Assembly: GCA_030849065.1 (NCBI GenBank)
Contig: JASAON010001486.1
Span: 1 to 38,644 of the forward strand
Source of the DNA: Jaenimonas drosophilae
Taxonomy: Eukaryota > Euglenozoa > Kinetoplastea > Trypanosomatida > Trypanosomatidae
Direction: 5' to 3'
Length of the DNA: 38,644 nt
This document shows, one piece after another, positions 17,974 to 26,760 of the stretch; within the stretch, counting starts at the first letter, position 1; every line of letters begins with the position of its first letter. The notes beneath the pieces are model-generated. The model saw only the letters and a list, made by a program, of their open reading frames with translations, searched no databases and was not told the DNA's origin. The translations under genes and the position numbers were made by a program.

Positions 17974-18006
17974 TCTCTTTTTTTCTTTTGGGCCGTTTAA
18001 GGATAG
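17974..18006 (+). promoter_or_regulatory. Polypyrimidine tract and trans-splice acceptor for Leo1
   Basis: A T-rich tract at 17974-17989 is followed by AG at 18005-18006. The leader of about 100 bases to the ATG at 18107 contains no other ATG. Confidence 0.6.
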
Positions 18007-18106
18007 ATTCGTGCTGAACGTACAGGGCAATCAATCAATTCCCTTGTACCACCACAACAGATCGTCTGCTGAGCTGAGAGCTACAGCCAGTTATAACTCC
18101 AAACGA

Positions 18107-19678
18107 ATGTCTGAGCCCACGCTTACTCTTGAGGATGGCCTCCTGCCTACAGAAGCGGCCTCCTCATCGGCGGTGGAGAAGCTGACATTGCGGGATCTAT
18201 TCGGTGCTCTGTTTCACGTGGATGCAACAGCGCAGGTGATCAGCGACCCGCTCCTCGTGGATACCGGTGCCATGCTTCGCGATAGATTTGGTGAGTATAT
18301 TCAAGAAAGCGATATTCATCACGATGATGTCCTGGAGCGACTTCGTGTGGAGATGCAGAGAAACAAGGAGTTGGTCTCTCAAGCAGAGGTGGAGGAGCTC
18401 TTTGGTGCTGCAGGAGCAAACGTCATTGCCGCAAGCACAGAGAACGAGCCCTTTAATATTTTGTACTCCACCTTGCCAGCCACACCCAAGCTGGATACAA
18501 CAAGTGATGGCCGCACCTTTCTTGTGGAGATGCCCGTGATTGTCGGAAACCGTCAAACCATGCACGCCGATCCTCAGCCCTTCTTTCCGACGAGCTGCGA
18601 GCATCTTGAAAGTACGCCGCGCATGCTCTACACCGCATCAAATGTCATGCGCTGGGGATATCAGCAATCGAAACAAATATATCTCAGCAACGCTCGCATG
18701 GTAAGATGGAGTGATGGGTCCTCGACCATTCACATTGGTTCTGACGTGTACTCTCTGAAGGGGTCCAAGGACACTGGCTCCCTTCACATCTTGGGAGGTG
18801 AATCCTCCATCTCCAACGGCAAGGTGAGGCTGCCGGCCATTACAGCCTCCATCATCCCCGATCAACATCTCGTGATTGAATCCACGGAAGCTGCATCTGT
18901 CTCGAATGCCTTGATTGATGAAAGCGTACGCAATCGCGCTGTGGCGGCCTCACTCAAGCTCCCCATTGCTGCTACTCCTGTACCTGAGGTGAACTGGACG
19001 AAGCCAGAGCGTGGCCGTGGTGCCGTGGAGGAGTATGTGCTTGAGGAGTACAACAGACGTCAGAAGGAGATCAACCGACGCATGAAGGAAGGTAGGCCCA
19101 TGTCGCTGGCGGAGCAAATGAGCATGGAGCAGGATCTCTATCAGCAGCTGCGAACCAACAGCGCAGAGGATCTTCTTGAGAAGCAGGAAGAGGCTCGACG
19201 CCTTTCGGCTTTGAATGGAACACAGCGCCAAGCACAAGGATCGGGCCGCCACCGTTTTGAGCGCGATTTAACGCTGAATGGTGAGACCTCCTATGATCCG
19301 TTTGCGGGTGAGGAGGAGGAAAGCGTGGCAGACGACTACGAAGGTATGTTGAAGGATATGCGCAGGAAGCGTGATCGTGATGATAGCACCGAGCGGCGAG
19401 AAGTGCGACAGAGAATCGAGTCAGAACAAGCCACACGCTACGCTCCCTTGATTGCGGCACTGGAGCTCTTGATTCCAGAGCTGCCCATGCAGTCGGATGC
19501 GTACAGCTCAGTGGATGGAACGCTGGATTTTTTGAAATCGGGCCGCTTCTCGTCTGCCATTGTGGAGAAGGAGGTACCTGCGATGCTGCAAGAGGTTGCC
19601 ACTGAGCTCCCGGACATTGATACATCGAATGTGCGTCGCGTCTTTGAGGAACTGTTTCCAACTGCAACAGCGTCGTGA
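18107..19678 (+). CDS. LEO1: Paf1 complex subunit Leo1
   Basis: 523 residues. A Leo1 domain spans about 140-290: MPVIVGNR, then PQPFFP, and the hallmark SNARMVRWSDGS (194-205) followed by IHIGSDVYSL, which closely parallels the family's SNARIVRWSDGS...HLGNEVF stretch. It is followed by an Arg/Glu-rich region (about 290-450) with EEYNRRQKEINRRMKEG and an acidic patch. In other eukaryotes Leo1 pairs with Paf1 through this domain, and the complex travels with RNA polymerase II, supporting elongation and histone modification. In kinetoplastids, with constitutive polycistronic transcription, its role would mainly be elongation and chromatin. The last 80 residues are helical and not familiar. The N-terminal acidic tail usual in yeast Leo1 is short here. 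The start is the first ATG after the acceptor at 18006. Confidence 0.87.
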   Translation: MSEPTLTLEDGLLPTEAASSSAVEKLTLRDLFGALFHVDATAQVISDPLLVDTGAMLRDRFGEYIQESDIHHDDVLERLRVEMQRNKELVSQAEVEELFGAAGANVIAASTENEPFNILYSTLPATPKLDTTSDGRTFLVEMPVIVGNRQTMHADPQPFFPTSCEHLESTPRMLYTASNVMRWGYQQSKQIYLSNARMVRWSDGSSTIHIGSDVYSLKGSKDTGSLHILGGESSISNGKVRLPAITASIIPDQHLVIESTEAASVSNALIDESVRNRAVAASLKLPIAATPVPEVNWTKPERGRGAVEEYVLEEYNRRQKEINRRMKEGRPMSLAEQMSMEQDLYQQLRTNSAEDLLEKQEEARRLSALNGTQRQAQGSGRHRFERDLTLNGETSYDPFAGEEEESVADDYEGMLKDMRRKRDRDDSTERREVRQRIESEQATRYAPLIAALELLIPELPMQSDAYSSVDGTLDFLKSGRFSSAIVEKEVPAMLQEVATELPDIDTSNVRRVFEELFPTATAS

Positions 19679-19847
19679 GCTGTTCCTACCCCTTGGTGGT
19701 GACGATGGTGTATTGGGGAGATTGGAATTATCTCTCCGTTCATTAACAAAACAGATTGATGAAGTATCTCGTGATGGCATCAACTATTGGATGATGGGTT
19801 GCTGGTGGCATTCATGTAGATGCTTTGGGTGCTTCGCTGCTCATCCA

Positions 19848-19909
19848 GCTCTCCTTCTTTTTTTACCTTCCACTTCACGGTACTAAAATTCTCCACTTGT
19901 GGTATTAAG
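19848..19909 (+). promoter_or_regulatory. Polypyrimidine tract and trans-splice acceptor for selenocysteine lyase
   Basis: A C/T-rich tract at 19848-19873 precedes AG at 19908-19909. It lies downstream of an in-frame ATG at 19820, which is therefore unlikely to be the start. Confidence 0.55.
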
Positions 19910-19933
19910 CGTGTAAAAGACATCCTAAGCCCC

Positions 19934-21247
19934 ATGTGCAACGTGGAAGGCCCACCACTGAAGAAGCGGCGCCCCCAGTTTCTTCCCGAAGCCGAGCCCT
20001 ACCCAATCTATTTGGATACCAACGCCACGACGGCGCTCTGCGCCGAGGCATGGGATGCCATGTGTAAGGTGCAGAATGAATGGGGCAACCCAAGCTCTTC
20101 GCACCCCTACGGCCTCGCTGCGAAGCATGCACTGGATCTCGCGAGGGAACAAGTAGCTCGAGCAATCGCTGCTCCATCATCGGAGAACATCATTTTCACC
20201 TCTGGAGGTACGGAATCCAATAATTTGGCAATCATTTCTGGAGCGGAGGCTGTTCGTCGTGCAGATCCTTCACGTCGAGTTATTGTTTCCACCAATGTGG
20301 AGCATCCTGCCGTCCTACAGGTGTTGAAACATCTTCAGCACCGGTTGGATCCATTTGATTGCGTTCTAGTTCCTGTATCATCCGTGACCGGTCAGCTCTC
20401 ACCCACAACCTTGCGAGAGGCTCTTCTCGGGCTTCCACATGGACCTCATAGTGTGGCTTTGGTGACGATGATGTACGCCAACAACGAGTTAGGCTCTGTG
20501 AATGATATTGGAGAGCTCTCCCGCATCATCAAGGAAGTATGTGGTGAGTCCTGCCTCGTGCATAGCGATGCTGCTCAGGCTTTGGGAAAGGTCCCAGTTC
20601 AGGTCGTCAAGGATGGGATTGATTTGCTCTCGATTTGTTCACACAAGTTTTATGGGCCAAAAGGCATGGGTGCCCTCTACTGCAAAGCGGGCGTAGTGCT
20701 GCACAATCAGCTCTATGGAGCAGGTCATGAAGGTGGTATTCGTCCTGGTACCGAGAATGTGCTGCTGGCAACTGGCATGGGTGTTGCTCTTCTGCACGCG
20801 TGCCAACATGTGGAGGAGTATGGCAACAAGATGCGCGCAACACGAGATGAGCTAGTACGTGTGCTTCGTCAGGAATTGACTGCACTCGGCATGGACCTCG
20901 TGATCAACGGCAGTATTGAGGTTGCTCTTCCCAACACCTTAAACTGTGCCATCTTCAAGAAGGTTCCTGATGTGGCGCATGGACTTCCACACACCTTTAT
21001 TTCTGCCCAGCGACTGATTCTATCCATTGGGGATCAGGTGTGCATGTCTGCCGGCTCTGCCTGCCACGCCACGGCGGGTGAAGGCGAAACAATTGAAGTA
21101 TCGGAGCCACTCAAGGCAGTTGGAGTGGATCTCACCAGGGCCATTGGCACACTACGCCTGTCAACCGGCAGATGTACCACGATTGCTGAAGCTCGACGTG
21201 CTGCTCGCATCATCGCCCGCCATGCGGCTCAACAGTTTGCTGAATGA
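19934..21247 (+). CDS. SCLY: Selenocysteine lyase / cysteine desulfurase-like enzyme
   Basis: A 437-residue class-V PLP enzyme. IYLDTNATT opens the fold; TSGGTESNNLA binds cofactor phosphate; HSDAAQALGK and SHKFYGPKG carry the PLP-binding Asp and the Schiff-base lysine K238; RPGTEN is conserved. The catalytic cysteine is C377 in SAGSACHA. The overall pattern, including the GSACHA...GEGETIEV loop and the late RLSTGRCTT, is closer to selenocysteine lyase than to mitochondrial NFS1/IscS. The reaction removes selenium from selenocysteine (with possible desulfurase activity), feeding selenophosphate synthesis. The N-terminus has a short basic cluster, PPLKKRRP at 7-14, that looks like a nuclear localisation signal, and no mitochondrial presequence is visible from this start. 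Starting at 19820 would add a 38-residue leader, but that ATG lies upstream of the acceptor. Confidence 0.87.
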   Translation: MCNVEGPPLKKRRPQFLPEAEPYPIYLDTNATTALCAEAWDAMCKVQNEWGNPSSSHPYGLAAKHALDLAREQVARAIAAPSSENIIFTSGGTESNNLAIISGAEAVRRADPSRRVIVSTNVEHPAVLQVLKHLQHRLDPFDCVLVPVSSVTGQLSPTTLREALLGLPHGPHSVALVTMMYANNELGSVNDIGELSRIIKEVCGESCLVHSDAAQALGKVPVQVVKDGIDLLSICSHKFYGPKGMGALYCKAGVVLHNQLYGAGHEGGIRPGTENVLLATGMGVALLHACQHVEEYGNKMRATRDELVRVLRQELTALGMDLVINGSIEVALPNTLNCAIFKKVPDVAHGLPHTFISAQRLILSIGDQVCMSAGSACHATAGEGETIEVSEPLKAVGVDLTRAIGTLRLSTGRCTTIAEARRAARIIARHAAQQFAE

Positions 21248-21366
21248 ATGAGATACACCCACAGGTTGGCGCATAACAGAGTTCATGGGGTGCTTCTACT
21301 CGAGCAACTCCCTAAATCTTGGAATGAGTCTTGATTTTCGCCTCTTGATGAGAGAGTACGATACAA

Positions 21367-21415
21367 CTCCTCTTCATCTTTTTGGGTTTGCCTTGTCACG
21401 CCTTTTCCATGGTAG
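21367..21415 (+). promoter_or_regulatory. Polypyrimidine tract and trans-splice acceptor
   Basis: T/C-rich sequence at 21367-21410 is followed by AG at 21414-21415. The leader of about 82 bases to the ATG at 21498 contains no ATG. Confidence 0.5.
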
Positions 21416-21497
21416 CACGGGAACGAACAGCTAGCGTTACGGTGTACAGACCATAGGAACCATTGAAACAGTCTCTACTTCAGTAAAACTTCACTTC

Positions 21498-22949
21498 ATG
21501 CCAGACGTTGGAGGCATTCCGTTTTCTCCTACACAAGTGTGGAAGGTGGAAACCTACCATGATAGCGCGGCCGTGTCAGGGTCACTGGAGGTACGTTGTA
21601 TGCCCTTGGAGTACGTGGTGGACGTCTTCAACTCTCACTACCGCTGTTGTTGGTCTCGGACAATGTTAGAGACGAGGATGCAGATGTTGTGCAGTGGCCA
21701 CGCAGGGGGAAGCGAGGAAGAAGTTGATGTGGATGCTCTCCGTGCCACTTCCTCTTCCATGGCTGACTGTTTGCGTTCTATCCGTGAATCTCAGACAGCT
21801 ACACGGACCATTGCCCCAAAGCGCATCCGCTACTCCAACCGTGTACCTCCAGTAGTTCGTTGGAGTGAGAACGGAGATGTTGTTCATGTTGTTAGTGGTG
21901 CCGTGGTGCTGCGTGTGACGCCGGACGAGTTGCTGCGCCTGCAGGCAGATGCCGCAACATTGAATTATGCAGATGAAATCGGTACAGACACACTGGAACG
22001 GTGCCCGGCACGTCTTGTTGAAAGATTTCCATTACTGGTGGCTATGAAACCTGTTGATGCATGTGCCTCTTTCCTGATGCCAAATCCACGAGATTTGGGT
22101 CAAGGGAATGAGAGGCGGCTCACTTCCCGACCTTACGTGATGCTAAGGCAATCCGTGGTGCCAGTATTGCTGCCCAACGGAAGACGTACTTGGGAGGCGG
22201 TGTACTCGCCGTTTACGTGGATATTTACTCCCCAAGGTAATGCACATTTTTCTCCGCGTATTCAACGGTTGAACAAGACCACTACCTGCGAAACACCACA
22301 CACCGAAGGTACACCTCCACCCAGTGTTCTACGTTTTGAGATGTACGCCGCTCATTTTGGCTCTGAGGATGGCGCACGTGCGGCAGCAAAGAGCATTGCC
22401 GCCATGGAAGATGTCCGGACGGAGGTAGTAACCAGGGTGTGGAGATTTGGCATCAACAGCCGCAGTTCATCTGCCACGGAGGTCATGAAAAACGCCTTTG
22501 AACATCGTCGACAGCGTGCGCTACATTCACGTCCCGAGGCGTTGAAATGCACCTTGGACGGCCGTGGAAAGCGACGGAGGACAAAGGAGTCTCAGGAACA
22601 TAACGGCGATGTGGATGATGGGCCGTCTGACACATCTCGGTGCTTTTTATCGCCAGAATCATCGGCAACACTACAACCAATTGGGGCACTTACTTCACCA
22701 GAATTGATATATGAGCGTTGCTGTGCACCGAATGATCGAACGTTGGCAAGCATCCTCCCAGCACGTACGTCATGGCCGCTTCGAATTGGTATGGCCGTGA
22801 AGCTACGGCTTGAGGGGAAGATGTGGGACTACTTCCGCATGGAGCAAGACTCAACCTCCACCCACCTCTCCAGCGTGAGCACGCTGGATGAGCTTGAGAT
22901 GCTGTTTACAGATGTGGGGGGATGTGCAGAACCGCATCACTATCTGTGA
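21498..22949 (+). CDS. Protein of unknown function with a short Leo1-like segment
   Basis: 483 residues; I do not recognise the family. Segments that look folded: about 1-70 (VWKVETYHDSAAV, EYVVDVFNSHY), 110-160, and 195-300 with several Trp and aromatic residues (WEAVYSPFTWIFTPQGNAHF). Residues 112-135 read YSNRVPPVVRWSENGDVVHV, resembling the Leo1 signature SN..VRWSDG...HIGSDV of the gene two positions upstream; this may be chance. Residues about 345-410 are basic then acidic and probably disordered, with GRGKRRRTKE as a possible nuclear signal. No signal peptide or membrane segment. No confident function; a nuclear role is only a suggestion. Confidence 0.78.
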   Translation: MPDVGGIPFSPTQVWKVETYHDSAAVSGSLEVRCMPLEYVVDVFNSHYRCCWSRTMLETRMQMLCSGHAGGSEEEVDVDALRATSSSMADCLRSIRESQTATRTIAPKRIRYSNRVPPVVRWSENGDVVHVVSGAVVLRVTPDELLRLQADAATLNYADEIGTDTLERCPARLVERFPLLVAMKPVDACASFLMPNPRDLGQGNERRLTSRPYVMLRQSVVPVLLPNGRRTWEAVYSPFTWIFTPQGNAHFSPRIQRLNKTTTCETPHTEGTPPPSVLRFEMYAAHFGSEDGARAAAKSIAAMEDVRTEVVTRVWRFGINSRSSSATEVMKNAFEHRRQRALHSRPEALKCTLDGRGKRRRTKESQEHNGDVDDGPSDTSRCFLSPESSATLQPIGALTSPELIYERCCAPNDRTLASILPARTSWPLRIGMAVKLRLEGKMWDYFRMEQDSTSTHLSSVSTLDELEMLFTDVGGCAEPHHYL

Positions 22950-23028
22950 AGATACCCTGAACAACAACTGAGATACATTGTCAATATCTCTTGCATGCTC
23001 ATTGTCATGTTTCATTGTTGAGATGATC

Positions 23029-23058
23029 CATTTTCCATCCTCTATGCGTTTGATGTAG
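23029..23058 (+). promoter_or_regulatory. Polypyrimidine tract and trans-splice acceptor for the first MFS gene
   Basis: A T/C-rich segment, then AG at 23057-23058, leaves a 14-base leader before the ATG at 23073. The gap to the previous gene is only 123 bases. Confidence 0.45.
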
Positions 23059-23072
23059 TGCGCCAACCTCTC

Positions 23073-24644
23073 ATGAAGTGCTCTAGTTTTCATGCGAAGC
23101 TTGCGCTTCTTTCGGCTGTACTGATTAGTGAGTCGCTATTAGCCACGGTGCTTATGCCCTTTGCTGGACTCTACGTAGCACACCTCTCCAAGGTTGACAT
23201 TAATGATTCCGGCTACCTCTCTGGCATTCTTGTTGCGGTGTTCCAACTCGGCCAGGTGTTGACAGGAAAAATGTGGGGCGCGGCCAGCGATCGTGTGGGC
23301 CGGAAGCCCATGATACAAATCGGGCTCATTGCGAATGCTATCACAGCTACTTTTTTTGGAATGAGCCCTAACTTAGGATTTTGTATTTTTCTTCGTTTTT
23401 TTCACGGATGTGCAAATGGGAACGTACTGGTCGCCAAGACCGTCATTGCAGATATCACGGACGCCTCCACGGAGAGTGCTGGATTCGCTGCCATTAGCAT
23501 CTTTTGGGGGGTTGGATCCATCATCGGGCCCACCTTGGGAGGAATCCTATACGATCCCTTCAAGAATGAGCCGATACGAATGATGTTCGGCTTCACAGAA
23601 AGTAGTATTTTTTCCATACATCCCGCTCTTCTTCCATGTGTATTGATGGCAGGGTTCTTTTTGCTGACGCTAGTACTCATTAGTGTGCTGCTGCCCGAGA
23701 CAAGTAAACACCACGTAGATCCGCTGTATTCACTTTGTTGCCGTGAGCAGGTGGACTTGGATGGATCCTTCAACGACATGAGTGAGTTGGAAAAGCTGGA
23801 GCTGGGCGCTGACAGTGGTGAAGAGGAGACGCATGAGCCGGGTCCATACCGCAACCATCGAAATGCTCGAGGGTGTCTGGACGATTCCATTGGCGCGGTG
23901 GATTCAGATGTACGTCGTCGTCGCGTGCGCCGCGGAGGTTCGTCAGCGAGTGTGGATGAAGTGTGTGCGGATTCTCCACGACACACACGGGAGCCAAGCT
24001 TTGGCTACTCGGAGGCCTTTCAGCTATCTAGTTCACGTACAGTGTTGTTGATGTACATGTGTATTGCTGCAGCTGAATGTGCATTGCTAGAGGTGATTCC
24101 TTTGTGGGCTATAGCCTCCACTCCGAAAGGAGGTTTGGAATTTAACGCCTCTCAGGTAGGCTGGCTGTTGGGGGCCTCGGCTGTGATTTGCGTCATTGCC
24201 AATGTGCTCTTCAGCAAAGTGATGCGCTGCGTAGATGGAAAATCGCGCTTTATTTGGGATTTTTCAGTTGTTTTTTGGGCATGCACATCGATAGCAACAC
24301 CTCTGTGCTCCTTTGCACCCCCGGATACCGTTTTTTGGTGGGCTGCGCTGCTGACCTCCTGCCGAGAAGTTGGGCTATCGTGGTCCTACAGTCTTATATA
24401 CATGTATGTGGTACGTAGTGCTCCTCCACAACACACAGGTGCGATGAACGGCATTGCCCAATCTATTGGCTCCCTGTCTCGCACCTTCACCATGGCCATC
24501 ATTCCCCCGATCTTTGCTTGGTCATTAAATGGGGCCTCGCACTCCTTTCCGTGGAATTACAATTTTGCTTTTTGGTTAACGACGATTCCCTTGTTTGCCA
24601 GCTTCTTCTTCTCGTCTTACCTTCCAACACGGGTGGTGGGATAG
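23073..24644 (+). CDS. MFS transporter 1 of the array (divergent member)
   Basis: 523 residues with 12 predicted membrane helices. The major facilitator motif A between TM2 and TM3 reads WGAASDRVGRKP, near residue 69. Later comes a conserved FFHGCANGNVLVAKTVIADITD segment around TM4, then FWGVGSIIGPTLGGILYDP, as in the other array members. The family resembles DHA1-type drug:proton antiporters and plant ZIFL proteins; the substrate cannot be read from sequence. The TM6-TM7 loop is about 100 residues, acidic then Arg-rich (VRRRRVRRGG), ending in FGYSEAFQ. It differs from the other six: no ATPLPxxQ motif before TM1, PETS instead of ETNP after TM6, and no C-terminal extension. It may be the oldest copy or the product of a separate duplication. 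Confidence 0.87.
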   Translation: MKCSSFHAKLALLSAVLISESLLATVLMPFAGLYVAHLSKVDINDSGYLSGILVAVFQLGQVLTGKMWGAASDRVGRKPMIQIGLIANAITATFFGMSPNLGFCIFLRFFHGCANGNVLVAKTVIADITDASTESAGFAAISIFWGVGSIIGPTLGGILYDPFKNEPIRMMFGFTESSIFSIHPALLPCVLMAGFFLLTLVLISVLLPETSKHHVDPLYSLCCREQVDLDGSFNDMSELEKLELGADSGEEETHEPGPYRNHRNARGCLDDSIGAVDSDVRRRRVRRGGSSASVDEVCADSPRHTREPSFGYSEAFQLSSSRTVLLMYMCIAAAECALLEVIPLWAIASTPKGGLEFNASQVGWLLGASAVICVIANVLFSKVMRCVDGKSRFIWDFSVVFWACTSIATPLCSFAPPDTVFWWAALLTSCREVGLSWSYSLIYMYVVRSAPPQHTGAMNGIAQSIGSLSRTFTMAIIPPIFAWSLNGASHSFPWNYNFAFWLTTIPLFASFFFSSYLPTRVVG

Positions 24645-24865
24645 AATCATGAGCAGATCTCTGTGCCGGCTATTTTTTTTTGTAAATCGAGTGAATTTCG
24701 ATTCACCGCACAAGTTGCTCTTACTCCTGCATCATGCTGCTGTGTTTACATTGATGATGCGCCACACTCCACAGAAGCGGTCATCGTAAGTGGTCATAGT
24801 ACATCTTACGTATGTCTTCGGTATGTCTTCGGGCACACTTCAGACTCTCCATGAATGTGTGGACA

Positions 24866-24895
24866 TTTGTTCTGTTCTTTTCATTGTCACCTTAG
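24866..24895 (+). promoter_or_regulatory. Polypyrimidine tract and trans-splice acceptor for MFS 2
   Basis: A T/C-rich run from 24866 ends in TTAG with the AG at 24894-24895, giving a 21-base leader before the ATG at 24917. Confidence 0.65.
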
Positions 24896-24916
24896 AGTTG
24901 ATTGAGGTAGGTGAGG

Positions 24917-26545
24917 ATGAAACCACTTCAGGATGCTGATGAAGGGCTGGCGACCGGGCTTCCACCCCAGACACCAACCTTTGCTGCTACTCCGCTTCCA
25001 ATTGGTCAATTTATACCCATGACATTGGTGTTGGTGAACGAAAGCTTGTGCTCATCGATGCTGCTTCCCTTCGTTGGACTTCTTGTTGCCCACTTGCAGG
25101 GTAAACCCCCGGATGAGGCTGGCTATCTCTCCGGTGTTCTGGTCGGTGTGTTTATGCTTGGCCAAGTAGCGAGTGCACGCACGTGGGGTTGGATTAGTGA
25201 TCAATATGGTCGAAGGTTTCCACTCATCAGTGGCCTCTTTACCAGTGGGATCATGATGCTTTGCTTTGGCCTAAGCACAAGTGTCTGGCAATGTGCCCTT
25301 GCTCGCTTCTTTCAGGGGCTGTTTAATGGCAACGTTCTTGTTGCCAAGACAATGATTGCAGATTTGACAGACAAGACAAACGAAGCAAAGGGATTTTCAT
25401 TTGTTATTCTGTGTTATGCAGTTGGGATGCTGGTTGGACCAGCTCTCGGAGGTTTGCTGTACGACCCCACGAATTCTGGCCCACTAAGCGTTCTGCATCT
25501 GAAAAACAACGGTATATTTGCCTCCAATCCTGCTTTACTCCCAAGTTTGTGCTCCATGTGCTTCGCTTTTGCTGGCGCACTTACGTGCATATTTTGTTTG
25601 TCGGAAACGAATCCAACTACTCGGCCCTTTCCACGATGGGTGAGCGCTGTGTTCTGTTGCTTTCATCGATGCCCGACAAAGAAGAGAGGCAGCTGTGATG
25701 ATGTGTGTAAAGCGGCACAGAGTCATTCTTATAGCATTCAACCACCGATGCTTGGGTCAGATGGAGTTTTAGACAATGAAGACACTCCTCGGTTATGCAG
25801 ACGTTCACCTTACGTGAAGATTGTGGAGGTTGAGAGCCCGCACATAGTTCCTTTCCATCGCGATTTTGTTGTGGCCTTAAGCGCTAGTGAGGTGACGGAC
25901 TCCTCTCAGAAATTTGGATTCAGCGATGCATTCCATCTCGGTGCTACACGCGCTGTTGTGTTTCAGGTGATGCTACTTGGTTCAGCGGACACTATTATGA
26001 AGGATTGTTTTCCGCTGTGGGCCATCTCATCTACTGCCGTTGGCGGATTAGGCTATCAAGCGTCTGATGTGGGTCTGATATTGCTTCTGAACAGCATTCC
26101 ATGTTTTGCGGCAAATCTTCTTTTTCACAGTGCCTGCGAGCACTACCCAAACCGCATGGATTTATTCCGTGTGAGTACCGTCATGACAGGGATGTCGGTA
26201 TCCATCATCTCATTTGCTTCCTACTTTGATGCGCGTTGTGCCTTATTGGTGGTCGTTGTGTGTACCTCTCTGCGACAGTTCTTCTGTTCATGGTGTTACA
26301 GTCTCAACACAATGTTTGCCGCTCGTAGCGCTCCTCCTGGTCATGTTGGAACCTTCATGGGCATCCATCAGACCTGTGGTTCCTTGGCTCGAGGTGTGAT
26401 TCCCTTTGTCGCAACACCCATATATGCGTGGTCCATCTCTGTTCCGCGCACGTTTCCCATAAATCATGGCTTAGTTTTCTTTCTATCGTTCATGTTGTTT
26501 GCTGGATGTTGGTGGTCATCCTACACTGCTGCACGACAACGCTAA
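24917..26545 (+). CDS. MFS transporter 2 of the array
   Basis: 542 residues. The cytosolic N-terminus carries ATPLPIGQ just before TM1, followed by MLLPFVGLLVAHLQG. Motif A is WGWISDQYGRRFP near residue 91. TM6 ends in SETNP, and a loop of about 104 residues, Cys-rich at its start (VFCCFHRCPTKKRGSC), ends in KFGFSDAF before TM7. The C-terminus stops soon after TM12, without the DGKLE tail of members 3-5. Bases 25058-25333 are almost identical to the next gene although flanking parts differ, so this piece was probably homogenised by gene conversion. Likely a plasma-membrane or endosomal/lysosomal carrier; substrate unknown. Confidence 0.88.
   Translation: MKPLQDADEGLATGLPPQTPTFAATPLPIGQFIPMTLVLVNESLCSSMLLPFVGLLVAHLQGKPPDEAGYLSGVLVGVFMLGQVASARTWGWISDQYGRRFPLISGLFTSGIMMLCFGLSTSVWQCALARFFQGLFNGNVLVAKTMIADLTDKTNEAKGFSFVILCYAVGMLVGPALGGLLYDPTNSGPLSVLHLKNNGIFASNPALLPSLCSMCFAFAGALTCIFCLSETNPTTRPFPRWVSAVFCCFHRCPTKKRGSCDDVCKAAQSHSYSIQPPMLGSDGVLDNEDTPRLCRRSPYVKIVEVESPHIVPFHRDFVVALSASEVTDSSQKFGFSDAFHLGATRAVVFQVMLLGSADTIMKDCFPLWAISSTAVGGLGYQASDVGLILLLNSIPCFAANLLFHSACEHYPNRMDLFRVSTVMTGMSVSIISFASYFDARCALLVVVVCTSLRQFFCSWCYSLNTMFAARSAPPGHVGTFMGIHQTCGSLARGVIPFVATPIYAWSISVPRTFPINHGLVFFLSFMLFAGCWWSSYTAARQR
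25058..25333 (+). repeat. Near-identical block shared by MFS 2 and MFS 3 (copy 1)
   Basis: These 276 bases match 26875-27150 at a constant offset of 1817 with one mismatch that I can see (CAATG against CAGTG in the Trp-Gln-Cys codons). Divergence is sharp on both sides. Confidence 0.88.
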
Positions 26546-26677
26546 ATTCGTCTCATATGGTGTCGTACTCACTACCCTCGAGCAAGGAGGTTGTGCTATT
26601 CTTGTTTCTCAGCAATCTTTCATAGTTGTTGCACCTCTGAGATACTTGACGCTTTACACCATTCAAAAATCCGACCA

Positions 26678-26712
26678 CATCTTTCTCTCTCTTCCTGTTC
26701 CATCTACTACAG
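26678..26712 (+). promoter_or_regulatory. Polypyrimidine tract and trans-splice acceptor for MFS 3
   Basis: A long C/T run ends in CAG with the AG at 26711-26712, giving a 48-base leader before the ATG at 26761 with no intervening ATG. Confidence 0.65.
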
Positions 26713-26760
26713 AACGTTTAACAGAGCCTTTGTTATCCCATTCAGGCTGTGTGACAAAGG

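Noticed and set aside
19071..19667. Antisense open frame (198 codons) opposite Leo1
   Set aside because: Low-complexity Pro/Ser/His-rich product, entirely inside a real gene.
19820..19933. In-frame ATG giving selenocysteine lyase a 38-residue leader that could be read as a mitochondrial presequence
   Set aside because: A polypyrimidine tract and acceptor AG lie between this ATG and 19934, so it is probably not in the mature mRNA. Kept as an alternative in the findings.
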